This document shows positions 46,172-54,289 of a DNA stretch of 64,000 nt, in pieces (position 1 is the stretch's first letter; the number at the start of each line of letters is the position of its first letter). The stretch covers positions 106,499-170,498 of the forward strand of contig DIOL01000011.1 in NCBI GenBank assembly GCA_002423895.1, given 5' to 3'. A program made the position numbers and the translations under genes. Under the pieces are notes generated by a model that searched no databases, was not told the origin of the DNA, and worked only from the letters and a program-made list of their open reading frames with translations. Source of the stretch: Bacteroidales bacterium UBA5515. GTDB taxonomy: Bacteria; Bacteroidota; Bacteroidia; Bacteroidales; P3.

Positions 46172-46837
46172 ATGGAAGTAAAGATTGAAGAGACTTGGAA
46201 AGAGGTTTTAAAGGAAGAGTTTGAAAAGGATTATTTTGTTAACCTTACTTCTTTTGTACGTCAAAAATATAAGGTAAAAACAATATATCCAAAGGCTTCA
46301 AACATTTTTAATGCCTTTAATTTATGCCCTTTTGATAAAGTAAAGGTTGTAATTCTTGGTCAAGACCCCTATCATGAACCAAATCAAGCTCATGGTCTTT
46401 GCTTCTCTGTTTTAGATCCAACACCAGCACCACCATCATTAAAGAATATATTTAAGGAAATTAATCTTGATTTAGGAATTGAAACTCTTCCACAAGGTGA
46501 CTTGTCAAGATGGGCTTCACAAGGTGTTCTTTTGCTCAATGCAACACTAACAGTTGAGGCTCATAAGGCAGGCTCTCATCAAGGCAAGGGTTGGGAAGAG
46601 TTTACCGATAGTGTAATATTAAATTTGGCAAATAGAAAATCAGGATTGGTATTCTTGCTTTGGGGCTCTTATGCACAAAAGAAAGGAGAGTTTATTGATC
46701 CAACAAAACATTTATTGTTAAAATCTGTTCACCCTTCACCTCTTTCAGCTCATAGAGGTTTCTTTGGGAATCATCATTTCTCTCAAGCAAATAATTATCT
46801 AATTGCTCAAGGACAGTTGCCGATAGATTGGAAATAG
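46172..46837 (+). CDS. ung: Uracil-DNA glycosylase, family 1
   Basis: Ung removes uracil from DNA, the first step in base excision repair. The 221-residue protein has the catalytic water-activating motif GQDPYHEPNQAHG (Asp65) and the C-terminal HPSPLSAHRGFFG loop with the catalytic histidine. Residues VLLLNATLTV and LLWGSYAQ match the conserved core. It is 21 bp after the preceding exported-protein gene and convergent with atpB, 7 bp apart. Confidence 0.97.
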   Translation: MEVKIEETWKEVLKEEFEKDYFVNLTSFVRQKYKVKTIYPKASNIFNAFNLCPFDKVKVVILGQDPYHEPNQAHGLCFSVLDPTPAPPSLKNIFKEINLDLGIETLPQGDLSRWASQGVLLLNATLTVEAHKAGSHQGKGWEEFTDSVILNLANRKSGLVFLLWGSYAQKKGEFIDPTKHLLLKSVHPSPLSAHRGFFGNHHFSQANNYLIAQGQLPIDWK

Positions 46838-46844
46838 AAGAAGA

Positions 46845-47939
46845 TTATTTATTTACAATTTCTCCATGCTCAACTTCTGCATGTTCTTCGTGAGACATTC
46901 CGAAATAAATTGCAGAAAGTAGAGTGAAAACATAAGCTTGGATGTATGCAACAAGAACTTCCAAAAGAGTCATAAATATTGCAAAAAGGAATGGAACGAA
47001 AGAAACTCCATAACCTATTGCCACACTTTTAGCACCAAAGATAAAGATTATTGAAAGGAAGCCTAAAATAATTATATGTCCTGCTGTTATGTTAGCAAAC
47101 AAACGAATCATAAGAGCAAAAGGTTTTGTAAACATACTTAGTATTTCAACAATTGGCATAATTGGAAGAGGGAACTTAAGCCACCAAGGAACTCCGGGCA
47201 TATTTATAATATGTTTGAAGTAGTTTTTGTTAGCAGTGAACTGAGTGATGAAGAAAGTAAACAAAGCTAAAACCATAGTTACAGCAATATTTCCAGTAAG
47301 ATTAGCACCACCAGGGAAGAAAGGAATTAATCCCATTATGTTTGAAAGGAAAATAAAACAAAAGGCAGTAAGAAGATATGGCATAAATTTCTTATAACGC
47401 TTCTTGCCAATGGAAGGAATTGCAATATCATCACGAATAAATAAAATAAGAATTTCCACTAAGTTTTGAACACCCTTAGGAGCTTTGCCTTGTTGTTTGA
47501 ATGCAACCTTCTTTGCTCTAAACACAACCACAATCATAATTAAGGCAACAATAATAAGCATCATCACGTTTTTGGTTATTGAAAAATCAAGTGGTGCCTT
47601 TCCATTCCATTTACCATTTTCATCAACACAAATAATCTTTCCTTTTGCTTTTTCTCCATCTCTTTCAACATTTCCCAAACGATAACCCTTGTAAGTAGCA
47701 TGACCATGTTCAAACTTGCTTGACATAAAAACATCAAGTCTTCCTTCATTAATTAAAATAACAGGTAAAGGAATTGCTACATCTTTATCCTTATAGGTTA
47801 AAATATGCCAAGAATGATCATCAACAATATGTCCTAAAATCATTTCACCTGGATCAAAAGGCTTGTTTTCACTGCCAGAAGCAAAGGAGCTAAAATTAAA
47901 GCTAAAAAGTATAGTGACTAATATTAATATTCTTTTCAT
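46845..47939 (-). CDS. atpB: ATP synthase F0 subunit a (AtpB), Bacteroidota long form
   Basis: Subunit a forms the proton half-channels of the F0 sector. The 364-residue protein has a cleavable-looking signal (to about FASGS) and an exported N-terminal region of about 110 residues typical of Bacteroidota AtpB. The membrane domain has about six helices. The essential arginine is in FALMIRLFANITAGH, and the final helix reads ALLEVLVAYIQAYVFTLLSAIYFG-like. I chose the ATG at 47939; ATGs at 47945 and 47969 are in frame. Neither neighbour is an ATP synthase gene, since ung follows convergently and a terminator precedes, so atpB is separated from atpE/F/H/A/G/D/C here. Confidence 0.94.
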   Translation of the reverse strand: MKRILILVTILFSFNFSSFASGSENKPFDPGEMILGHIVDDHSWHILTYKDKDVAIPLPVILINEGRLDVFMSSKFEHGHATYKGYRLGNVERDGEKAKGKIICVDENGKWNGKAPLDFSITKNVMMLIIVALIMIVVVFRAKKVAFKQQGKAPKGVQNLVEILILFIRDDIAIPSIGKKRYKKFMPYLLTAFCFIFLSNIMGLIPFFPGGANLTGNIAVTMVLALFTFFITQFTANKNYFKHIINMPGVPWWLKFPLPIMPIVEILSMFTKPFALMIRLFANITAGHIIILGFLSIIFIFGAKSVAIGYGVSFVPFLFAIFMTLLEVLVAYIQAYVFTLLSAIYFGMSHEEHAEVEHGEIVNK

Positions 47940-48100
47940 AAACATTTTTCTATCTCTAACGAAGGGCAAATTTAGAAAATTATTTTCATTAATTCGAATA
48001 AAAAAAGGAAATTTCTAAAACCCAATTTCCAAATACTATTCTCTAAATGTTGTAATATCTATCTCAAAACCCTAAATCATTAGAATCCTTGCTGTAAAAA

Positions 48101-48138
48101 AACAAAAAAGCAAAGAGAATAACCCTCTCTTTGCTTTT
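48101..48138 (-). terminator. Rho-independent terminator after the barrel gene at 48183
   Basis: AAAAGCAAAGAGA at 48106-48118 pairs with TCTCTTTGCTTTT at 48126-48138 around a 7-nt loop. On the minus strand the stem is followed by a T run (TTTTTTGTT). It separates atpB from the upstream genes. Confidence 0.85.
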
Positions 48139-48182
48139 ATACCATAAAGTATTTCTTTTAATTCTTAATCAATTCTATTTAT

Positions 48183-48860
48183 CTAAAAGTTATATCCTAA
48201 AGAAAAGTACATACAAATATCAGGATAGTCATATTCAAAATAGAAATTTTCTGTAGTATTTTTAGGGTGATTATTATAGCCAAAATCACAAGAAAGAGTA
48301 AAGGAATATTTGTTATAGAAAGCAGTTAAACCTACATTGCCACCAAAACCTAAATAAAAATCATCATAAAAATAATAATCAATTGGAAATTCTGGAGGAG
48401 TGTTTATTAAAATATTACTTGTATAATCTCTTTTTTCATTTGTTCTTGCAAACATAGTATAGGAAACATAAGCACCTATCTGTGGTTTTAAGTTAAATTT
48501 ATCATTTATTGTAATCTTGTAAGTGAAAAGCAAAGGAAATTCTAATTGATAGTTGTAATGTACTCCTTCAAAAAAATATTGGTCTACAGGGAGACAAAAA
48601 TATACATTCTCAGGTGGAAAATAACCTTCTGCTTTTGTTCCTTTATCAGCAAAATACACTCCAGGGACGAAAGAAAATTTAGAAGAACCAATTGGGATAT
48701 CAGCAACCGCTCCTATATGAATGCCTGGTTTGAATTGATAAACAGATTGAGCAGAATAATATGTTGATAAAGTCATCCCTGCTCTAACTCCGTATTTGGT
48801 TTGTGCTATTGAAACTATGCTTAATAGAATAAGTGCAACTAAAATGAATATTTTTTTCAT
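48183..48860 (-). CDS. PorT-family outer membrane beta-barrel protein
   Basis: The 225-residue protein has a signal peptide (to about SIAQT) and an eight-strand-like barrel pattern starting KYGVRAGMTLSTYYS and ending in YFSLGYNF with the C-terminal aromatic expected for outer membrane insertion. It has one Cys in the loop VYFCLP. It is a generic member of the outer-membrane-protein beta-barrel (OMP_b-brl_2) group with no assigned function. It follows the two T9SS cargo genes on the same strand by 11 bp and ends at a strong terminator. Confidence 0.75.
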   Translation of the reverse strand: MKKIFILVALILLSIVSIAQTKYGVRAGMTLSTYYSAQSVYQFKPGIHIGAVADIPIGSSKFSFVPGVYFADKGTKAEGYFPPENVYFCLPVDQYFFEGVHYNYQLEFPLLFTYKITINDKFNLKPQIGAYVSYTMFARTNEKRDYTSNILINTPPEFPIDYYFYDDFYLGFGGNVGLTAFYNKYSFTLSCDFGYNNHPKNTTENFYFEYDYPDICMYFSLGYNF

Positions 48861-48871
48861 AGTTATTTATT

Positions 48872-49768
48872 TTAATTCTTAATAAGTTTCTTTCTAATAT
48901 ATCCTTTATCAGTACTAACTCCAATTATATAAACTCCTTTTGAGAAAGATGAAATATCAAGAGTTTTTTCCTTTGCTTTTAGATTGTTTTGATAAACCTT
49001 TTGACCGAGAGAATTAAATACTTCCATAGAATTAATAAAGCTTTCTGAACTTATATTTACTTCTTTGCTTGCAGGGTTTGGATAAATGTTTATTGAAATA
49101 TCTTCTGAAATGTTTTCAATTCCCATTAGAGGGGTTATACAATCATCTCCTCCGTGAGAATAATTGGAATAGAGTAAATCTCCATTATAAATATAGCAGC
49201 GAGTATTACCCCAATCTTCAGCAGTATTGGTGTGGAAAGGATAATATATTCCTTCATAATTGCCTATTCCTTCAATCCATATAGCTGCCATTAGTCCATT
49301 AGTTAGAATTGTAAACTCTCTTCTTTGTATTCCATTATAATTAATAGTATCTATATCTTCAACTTGAAAAATTATATCAGGATAATCAGAGTCATAAAGT
49401 GTATCTCCAACAGAAAGAGAAAAATCATAAATCATTTTATTTGTTACTCCTGCTCTATAGAACACTTGTCTTTGTGAATTTTCTCTTATCCCTCCTATAC
49501 AGGTGGCTGTTGTAGAATCAAATTCACTACTTGTAAATGAATAAAGCTTTTTATAGGTTTCATTCTCAATTATTGTATCTTCATCAGTAAGAGCATATCT
49601 TCTAAATCTATATGCTTCATCATCATGTCCGTAATAACCTGCATCACAAGTCCAAATCTGAATACCTGGCTTTACTAAAGGTATATACTCGTAGTCTTGT
49701 GCATTAAGATTGAATGCTGTTAAGGAAATAACTATTCCTAAAACTAATTTAAAAACATGTGTTTTCAT
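48872..49768 (-). CDS. T9SS type A sorting domain-containing protein, paralogue 1
   Basis: The 298-residue secreted protein has a signal peptide ending LNAQD and the segment DYEYIPLVKPGIQIWT. A central domain of about 170 residues of unknown function contains several Cys (WTCDAGYYG, ATCIGGIRENSQ, DDCITPLMG). The C-terminal type A sorting domain starts IYPNPASKEVNISSES and ends GYIRKKLIKN. It is a paralogue of the protein at 49783 (same opening, same IGG(I/L)RENxQ motif and nearly the same sorting domain). The two genes are 14 bp apart. It is likely displayed on or released from the cell surface. Confidence 0.87.
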   Translation of the reverse strand: MKTHVFKLVLGIVISLTAFNLNAQDYEYIPLVKPGIQIWTCDAGYYGHDDEAYRFRRYALTDEDTIIENETYKKLYSFTSSEFDSTTATCIGGIRENSQRQVFYRAGVTNKMIYDFSLSVGDTLYDSDYPDIIFQVEDIDTINYNGIQRREFTILTNGLMAAIWIEGIGNYEGIYYPFHTNTAEDWGNTRCYIYNGDLLYSNYSHGGDDCITPLMGIENISEDISINIYPNPASKEVNISSESFINSMEVFNSLGQKVYQNNLKAKEKTLDISSFSKGVYIIGVSTDKGYIRKKLIKN

Positions 49769-49782
49769 CTCTATTATTTATT

Positions 49783-50694
49783 TTAATTTTTAATAAGTTT
49801 CTTTCTAATATATCCTTTCTCAGTATTTACTCCAATTGTATAAACTCCCTTTGAAAGAGAATAGATATCAAGAGTTTTTTCCTTTGCTTTTACATTAGTT
49901 TGATAAACCTTTTGTCCAAGGGAATTAAATACTTCAATAGAATTAATAGTGTTTTCAGAACTAATATTTACTTCTTTGCTCGTTGGGTTAGGATAAAGAG
50001 TTATTGAATTATCTTCTATTAATATATCAGTAAGTCCTGCAAAAGGATTTCTGCAATTTGTTCTATCTTCAGCTATATATTGTAAATCTCCATTATGTTC
50101 ATAGCAAAGTAACTTTCCATTTCCTCCTCCTATTACAAATCTTAATAAAATATTAAACATTAGTCCAAGATCATTTCCAATTCCTTCGATATACTTACAT
50201 ACTTCGAATCCTGTATCATACATTCCTAAACTTAATCGTCTTCTTTTTATATTATTAATTTCAATTGTATCAATATTAATAATAGTAACAAAGAGGGAAG
50301 AAGGTGGAATATGAAACGTATCTCCAACATCTAAAGAGAAATCACAAATCAATCCATTAATCCAACCCTCATTATTATAACCTACTTTACCTTTATAAAA
50401 AACTTGCTTTTGAGCATTCTCTCTTAATCCACCAATACACTCAGCAGTTAATGAATCAAAAACTGAATCTTGAAACCAATAAAGTTTTTTATATCCTACT
50501 CCTTCTATTATTGTATCCTCTTCGGTTAGAGCAAACTTGTTATAATGTTGGTAGCCTTCCGTTGTTGCAGTAGTTGTCCAAATCTGCAAGCCTGGTTTAA
50601 CTAATGGAATATACTCGTAGTCTTGTGCATTAAGGTTAAACGCAAATAAGGTAAAGAATAATCCTAAAATTAATTTATAAACTATTGTTTTCAT
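49783..50694 (-). CDS. T9SS type A sorting domain-containing protein, paralogue 2
   Basis: The 303-residue secreted protein has a signal peptide ending LNAQD and the same layout as its neighbour at 48872: DYEYIPLVKPGLQIWT, a central unknown domain (ECIGGLRENAQKQVFYKG, CRNPFAG) and the sorting domain from LYPNPTSKEVNISSEN to GYIRKKLIKN. Identity with paralogue 1 is highest in the signal and sorting domains and lower in the centre, as expected for surface proteins under diversifying change. Just upstream is a broken third copy (50709-50809). Confidence 0.87.
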   Translation of the reverse strand: MKTIVYKLILGLFFTLFAFNLNAQDYEYIPLVKPGLQIWTTTATTEGYQHYNKFALTEEDTIIEGVGYKKLYWFQDSVFDSLTAECIGGLRENAQKQVFYKGKVGYNNEGWINGLICDFSLDVGDTFHIPPSSLFVTIINIDTIEINNIKRRRLSLGMYDTGFEVCKYIEGIGNDLGLMFNILLRFVIGGGNGKLLCYEHNGDLQYIAEDRTNCRNPFAGLTDILIEDNSITLYPNPTSKEVNISSENTINSIEVFNSLGQKVYQTNVKAKEKTLDIYSLSKGVYTIGVNTEKGYIRKKLIKN

Positions 50695-50708
50695 TGCTGA
50701 TATTTATT

Positions 50709-50809
50709 TTAATTTTTAATCAATTTCTTTCTAATATATCCTTTATCAGTACTAACTCCAATTATATAAACTCCGAACTTATATTTACTTCTTTACTTGT
50801 TGGGTTATA
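50709..50809 (-). pseudogene. Remnant of a third T9SS cargo paralogue
   Basis: The minus strand reads NPTSKEVNIS at 50777-50806 and then, out of frame, GVYIIGVSTDKGYIRKKL and IKN to a stop at 50709. Both pieces match the sorting domains of the neighbouring paralogues. About 35 residues between them are deleted, and the junction shifts the frame. Everything upstream of the sorting domain is gone. This looks like decay of a tandem array of cargo genes. Confidence 0.85.
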
Positions 50810-51017
50810 GTATAGGTAATTATAAATAAAAGCAATCATAAGGCTTATAATTTTCGGCAAACTTATAACAAATGATTAATAAAAGCAAATTAATTGGAAA
50901 TTATTATATGCTAAATTTTTTAATATCTATTTCAAGACCAAAAATCCTTAGTTTATAGTCTTTCAAAAAACCAAATATATAAAGTCTTTTCCTTTTTAAA
51001 TTAAGTTTAAAACTAAC

Positions 51018-51048
51018 TAAATAAGGATTAGAAATAATTAAATAAGGA
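51018..51048. repeat. Minor 21-bp repeat pair in the 50.8-51.36 kb gap
   Basis: TAAATAAGGA occurs at 51018 and again at 51039, exactly 21 bp apart, immediately before the main 22-bp array at 51061. Confidence 0.5.
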
Positions 51049-51060
51049 GTTGATTTAATA

Positions 51061-51170
51061 TAATGGCATTATAATGTCAGTATAATGCCATTATACTTAT
51101 GGTTTAATGGCATTATAGTTTTGGTTTAATGGCATTAAATGGAGAATATAATGGCATTATACTGAGATTA
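51061..51170. repeat. Periodic intergenic array D (five units at exactly 22 bp, palindromic core)
   Basis: The 11-bp word TAATGGCATTA (or its complement form TAATGCCATTA) is at 51061, 51083, 51105, 51127 and 51149, each exactly 22 bp after the previous one. The second copy is in the opposite orientation. The word is palindromic apart from the central base pair step. The 11-bp linkers vary. Within the 549-bp gap, minor pairs at 51018/51039 (21 bp), 51211/51233 (22 bp) and 51301/51322 (21 bp) keep the same period with other words. Confidence 0.92.
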
Positions 51171-51300
51171 ACTTAAGGTTTAGTGAGATTGAAAGCCTGT
51201 CTTTTTAGTTTATAGTCTTGTTTTTCAGGTTGTAAAGCTTGTTTAATTTCAAGTATATTTATCTTAGATTTTTTTGCGTAAATTCTATGTTTTTTGGAAA

Positions 51301-51342
51301 GATGATTATTGAGAAGAAAAAGATGATTATTGGGAAGAAATA
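51301..51342. repeat. 21-bp tandem pair before the LuxE-like gene end
   Basis: GATGATTATTGAGAAGAAAA (51301) is repeated almost exactly 21 bp later as GATGATTATTGGGAAGAAAT (51322). The words TATAGTCTT (51211) and TAAAGCTT (51233) just upstream are spaced 22 bp. Confidence 0.55.
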
Positions 51343-51358
51343 TGAATTTTATTGAGCT

Positions 51359-52345
51359 TTAAAACTCATACATTAAATTACAACCTCTAATTGTTGTGTT
51401 ATCTATTCTCCCTAAGAGTTCAAAACTATTATCGGAATGAATTTTCCCTAAATCTTGGGTTTCTATAAAAGAGCAGGAGTAAATATTAGCAAGGTCTATA
51501 ACATTTATTCCTCCTGTTTTGTTTTCAGAAATATAGGTTAATGGGTCGTAAGTGTCTCTTATCAAAATTTTCATTTGATTGGGGCAGAAGAATCTTCCTT
51601 CTCCCTTTGAATATGCTTGAGAAAAGAGTTCACACATTCCATATTCAGAAGCAATTGAATTTATTCCAAATCCCTTGCATAGAGTTTTATGAAGTTCTTC
51701 TCTAATTAGTTCTTTTCTTCTTCCTTTCATACCTCCTGTTTCAAAAACTATGGTGTTGTTGAGGTTGAGTTTTTCAATTTCAATTAAATCTAAAAGAGCA
51801 TAAGTAACTCCAAAAAGTATGGTTTTCCGATTTTCGTTCTCGCATTCTTTAAGAGTGTGGATAACATCTTCCAAAGATCCATTATAGAAATTGCTTTCTT
51901 TATATTTGCTTTTCTTTATGAAATTGTCAATCATATAAACCAGAGAAGAATTGCCTTGTTGCAAATAGTTTGGTAAAAGAGCAATAAAGCAATAATCTTC
52001 AATCTTGGAGAAAAATTGTTCAAAGCAGGAAGTAAAACTTCTTTCATAAATGGAAAGGTCATAAATGAAGTGTTTGCTTGTTTCATTGCCAGTTGTTCCA
52101 CTGCTTTTAAAAAAATGAACTGGGGAAGATGTAAAGCTTACAACTTTATGAGTTTTGAAAAAAGAAATTGGAAGAAAAGGGATTGAATTTATTCTAAAAA
52201 CATTATCTGGATTTTTACCCATCAATCTACACCAAGAGCCATAAACCTCATTGTTTTCATACTGGAATTTAAAAACATCAAGAGCAACGGTTTCAAATTC
52301 ATTTGAGTTTTTAATGCTAAAAATTCTATTTATTAATTCTTCCAT
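51359..52345 (-). CDS. LuxE-family acyl-protein synthetase-like protein
   Basis: The 328-residue protein belongs to the ANL-related LuxE family. It has the phosphate-binding FFKSSGTTGNETS motif (about 79-91), the central FETGGMKGRRKELIREEL segment and the SEYGMCELFSQAYS region, typical of acyl adenylation or acyl transfer. In luminous bacteria LuxE activates fatty acids for LuxC; no luxC-like gene is present here. Many Bacteroidota have a lone copy, sometimes linked to surface polysaccharide or aryl polyene-like loci, so its substrate is unknown. It is divergent from pbp2; the minus strand has TATCTTTG at 52398-52405 as a possible -7 box. Confidence 0.8.
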   Translation of the reverse strand: MEELINRIFSIKNSNEFETVALDVFKFQYENNEVYGSWCRLMGKNPDNVFRINSIPFLPISFFKTHKVVSFTSSPVHFFKSSGTTGNETSKHFIYDLSIYERSFTSCFEQFFSKIEDYCFIALLPNYLQQGNSSLVYMIDNFIKKSKYKESNFYNGSLEDVIHTLKECENENRKTILFGVTYALLDLIEIEKLNLNNTIVFETGGMKGRRKELIREELHKTLCKGFGINSIASEYGMCELFSQAYSKGEGRFFCPNQMKILIRDTYDPLTYISENKTGGINVIDLANIYSCSFIETQDLGKIHSDNSFELLGRIDNTTIRGCNLMYEF

Positions 52346-52377
52346 TCCTAAGTATTATTTATTAACGGTTTTTATTG

Positions 52378-52385
52378 TAAATTTG
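52378..52385 (+). promoter_or_regulatory. Candidate -7 element for pbp2-rodA
   Basis: TAAATTTG matches TAnnTTTG 19 bp before the pbp2 ATG. No clear TTTG box precedes it at the usual distance. Confidence 0.4.
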
Positions 52386-52404
52386 CAACCGATATTGCAA
52401 AGAT

Positions 52405-54264
52405 ATGAAAAATACACTTTCCTCACGGCGTTTTATTATTATGGGAATTATTATCACTGTGGGGATAATATATATAATTAGACTTTTATTCCTTCAGGTA
52501 TTTGATGATTCCTATGCTCAACTGGCAAACAGGAATGCATTAAGGTTTGTTACACAGTACCCGGCTCGAGGTTTGATTTATGATCGTAAGGGAGAACTTT
52601 TGGTTTATAATGAACTGGTTTACGACCTTATGGTTATTCCTCGTCAAGTTAAAAATTTAGACACAGCTCTTTTATGTGAGTTGGTTGGAATTGACAAGGA
52701 ACAATTCTTAACAAGAATGAAAAAGGCAGTAACTTATTCTTCCTATGCTCCATCATCATTTGAAAAGCAAATATCGAAAGAGGACTTTGGACCAATTCAG
52801 GAGAAGCTATATATGTTTCCTGGATTTTATGCTCAAAGTCGTACCTTGCGCTATTATCCTCATGCTGTTGCTTCACATGTTTTGGGATACGTTGGTGAAG
52901 TAAATGAAAATATGATTAAGAAAAATCCATACTACAAAAAGGGTGACTATATTGGAATGAGTGGTATGGAGAAATATTATGAAGAAATACTTAGAGGTAC
53001 AAAAGGAAGTAAGATAACTTTGGTTGATGTTCACAACAGAGAAAAAGGAAGTTTTCAAAATGGGAAATATGACACTGCATCCATAGCAGGAAGCAATCTT
53101 TATTCTTCAATAGATTTGCAATTGCAGCTATATGCTGAAAAACTAATGGCAAACAAAAGAGGCTCCATTGTTGCCATTGAACCTTCAACTGGAGAAATCC
53201 TTTGTTTTGTTTCAGCTCCTTTTTATGATCCAAATATGCTGGTAGGAAGAGTTAGAGGGAATAATTATATGAAACTCCTCCACGATATTTCCAAACCACT
53301 ATTCAATAGAGCTCTAATGGCAGAATATCCTCCAGGCTCAATTTTTAAAGTTGCTCAAGCAATGATTGCCTTGGATATGGGAGTAATTTATCCCGATACT
53401 GGTTTTCCTTGCGACAAGTCATTGGTAGGTTGTCATAATCACCCATCTGCTTCAAATGTTAGAGATGCAATAAAGATGTCTTGCAATCCTTATTTCTATA
53501 GAGTATATCAAAAAATCATTCAACAAAAAGACCCAACAACTCAAAAGGTTGAAAGCAAGTATGGATTATCTATTTGGGATGAAGCAATGTATAAATTAGG
53601 ATTTGGAAAGAGATTAGGTATTGACCTTCCAGACTCAAAATCAGGGTTTATTCCAGACACAAGTTTCTATAATAGATACTATAAAGGAGGAGGATGGAAC
53701 TTCTTTACAATTTATTCTAACTCCATTGGTCAGGGAGAGGTTGGAGTTATTCCTTTGCAGATGGCCAATTTTGCTGCAATTGTTGCAAATAGGGGATGGT
53801 ATATTACTCCTCACTTGGTTAGATATTATGGAGATGAGAATTTGAAAAAGCGAAATACTCAATATGTGAAGAAAAACTTTTCAATGATTCCTCAATCATA
53901 TTGGAATCTTGCAGTGGAAGGAATGTGGGGAGTTGTTCATGAAGGAGGAGGAACAGCACGAAGAGCAATGATAGAAGATATTGCTGTTTGTGGAAAGACA
54001 GGAACAGCACAAAATGTTGGAGCTGACCACTCTGTTTTTATATGTTTTGCTCCAAAGGATAATCCAAAAATTGCAATTTCTGTTTATGTTGAAAATGCTG
54101 CTGGAGGAGGAGGAACATGGGCTGCACCAATTGCAAGTTTGCTTGTTGAAAAATATATAAGAGGTGAGGTTTTGAGAAAAGAAATGGAAGAAACCTATAT
54201 TAATGCAGCTCCTTGCCAAAGTCTTCCATTGAGAAGATATGTTCAAAAGTCAGAATCCGATTAA
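52405..54264 (+). CDS. mrdA: Penicillin-binding protein 2 (class B, elongation transpeptidase)
   Basis: PBP2 crosslinks peptidoglycan during lateral wall growth. The 619-residue protein has one N-terminal transmembrane helix (about 10-32), a pedestal domain with ARGLIYDRKGELL, and a transpeptidase domain. Active-site motifs are SIFK (Ser312, Lys315), SCN (359-361) and KTGTAQN near residue 530. The GMSGMEKYYEEILRG segment is typical of elongasome PBP2. It is followed by rodA after 25 bp, the usual partner, and by a DUF748 gene. Confidence 0.96.
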   Translation: MKNTLSSRRFIIMGIIITVGIIYIIRLLFLQVFDDSYAQLANRNALRFVTQYPARGLIYDRKGELLVYNELVYDLMVIPRQVKNLDTALLCELVGIDKEQFLTRMKKAVTYSSYAPSSFEKQISKEDFGPIQEKLYMFPGFYAQSRTLRYYPHAVASHVLGYVGEVNENMIKKNPYYKKGDYIGMSGMEKYYEEILRGTKGSKITLVDVHNREKGSFQNGKYDTASIAGSNLYSSIDLQLQLYAEKLMANKRGSIVAIEPSTGEILCFVSAPFYDPNMLVGRVRGNNYMKLLHDISKPLFNRALMAEYPPGSIFKVAQAMIALDMGVIYPDTGFPCDKSLVGCHNHPSASNVRDAIKMSCNPYFYRVYQKIIQQKDPTTQKVESKYGLSIWDEAMYKLGFGKRLGIDLPDSKSGFIPDTSFYNRYYKGGGWNFFTIYSNSIGQGEVGVIPLQMANFAAIVANRGWYITPHLVRYYGDENLKKRNTQYVKKNFSMIPQSYWNLAVEGMWGVVHEGGGTARRAMIEDIAVCGKTGTAQNVGADHSVFICFAPKDNPKIAISVYVENAAGGGGTWAAPIASLLVEKYIRGEVLRKEMEETYINAAPCQSLPLRRYVQKSESD

Positions 54265-54289
54265 TAATGCTTAAATAGTTTACAATTAA

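Noticed and set aside
51061..51170. Replication origin or plasmid iterons
   Set aside because: The 22-bp phasing resembles iterons, but there is no replication initiator gene, no DnaA-box cluster was noticed, and the word changes from locus to locus within the same chromosome segment.
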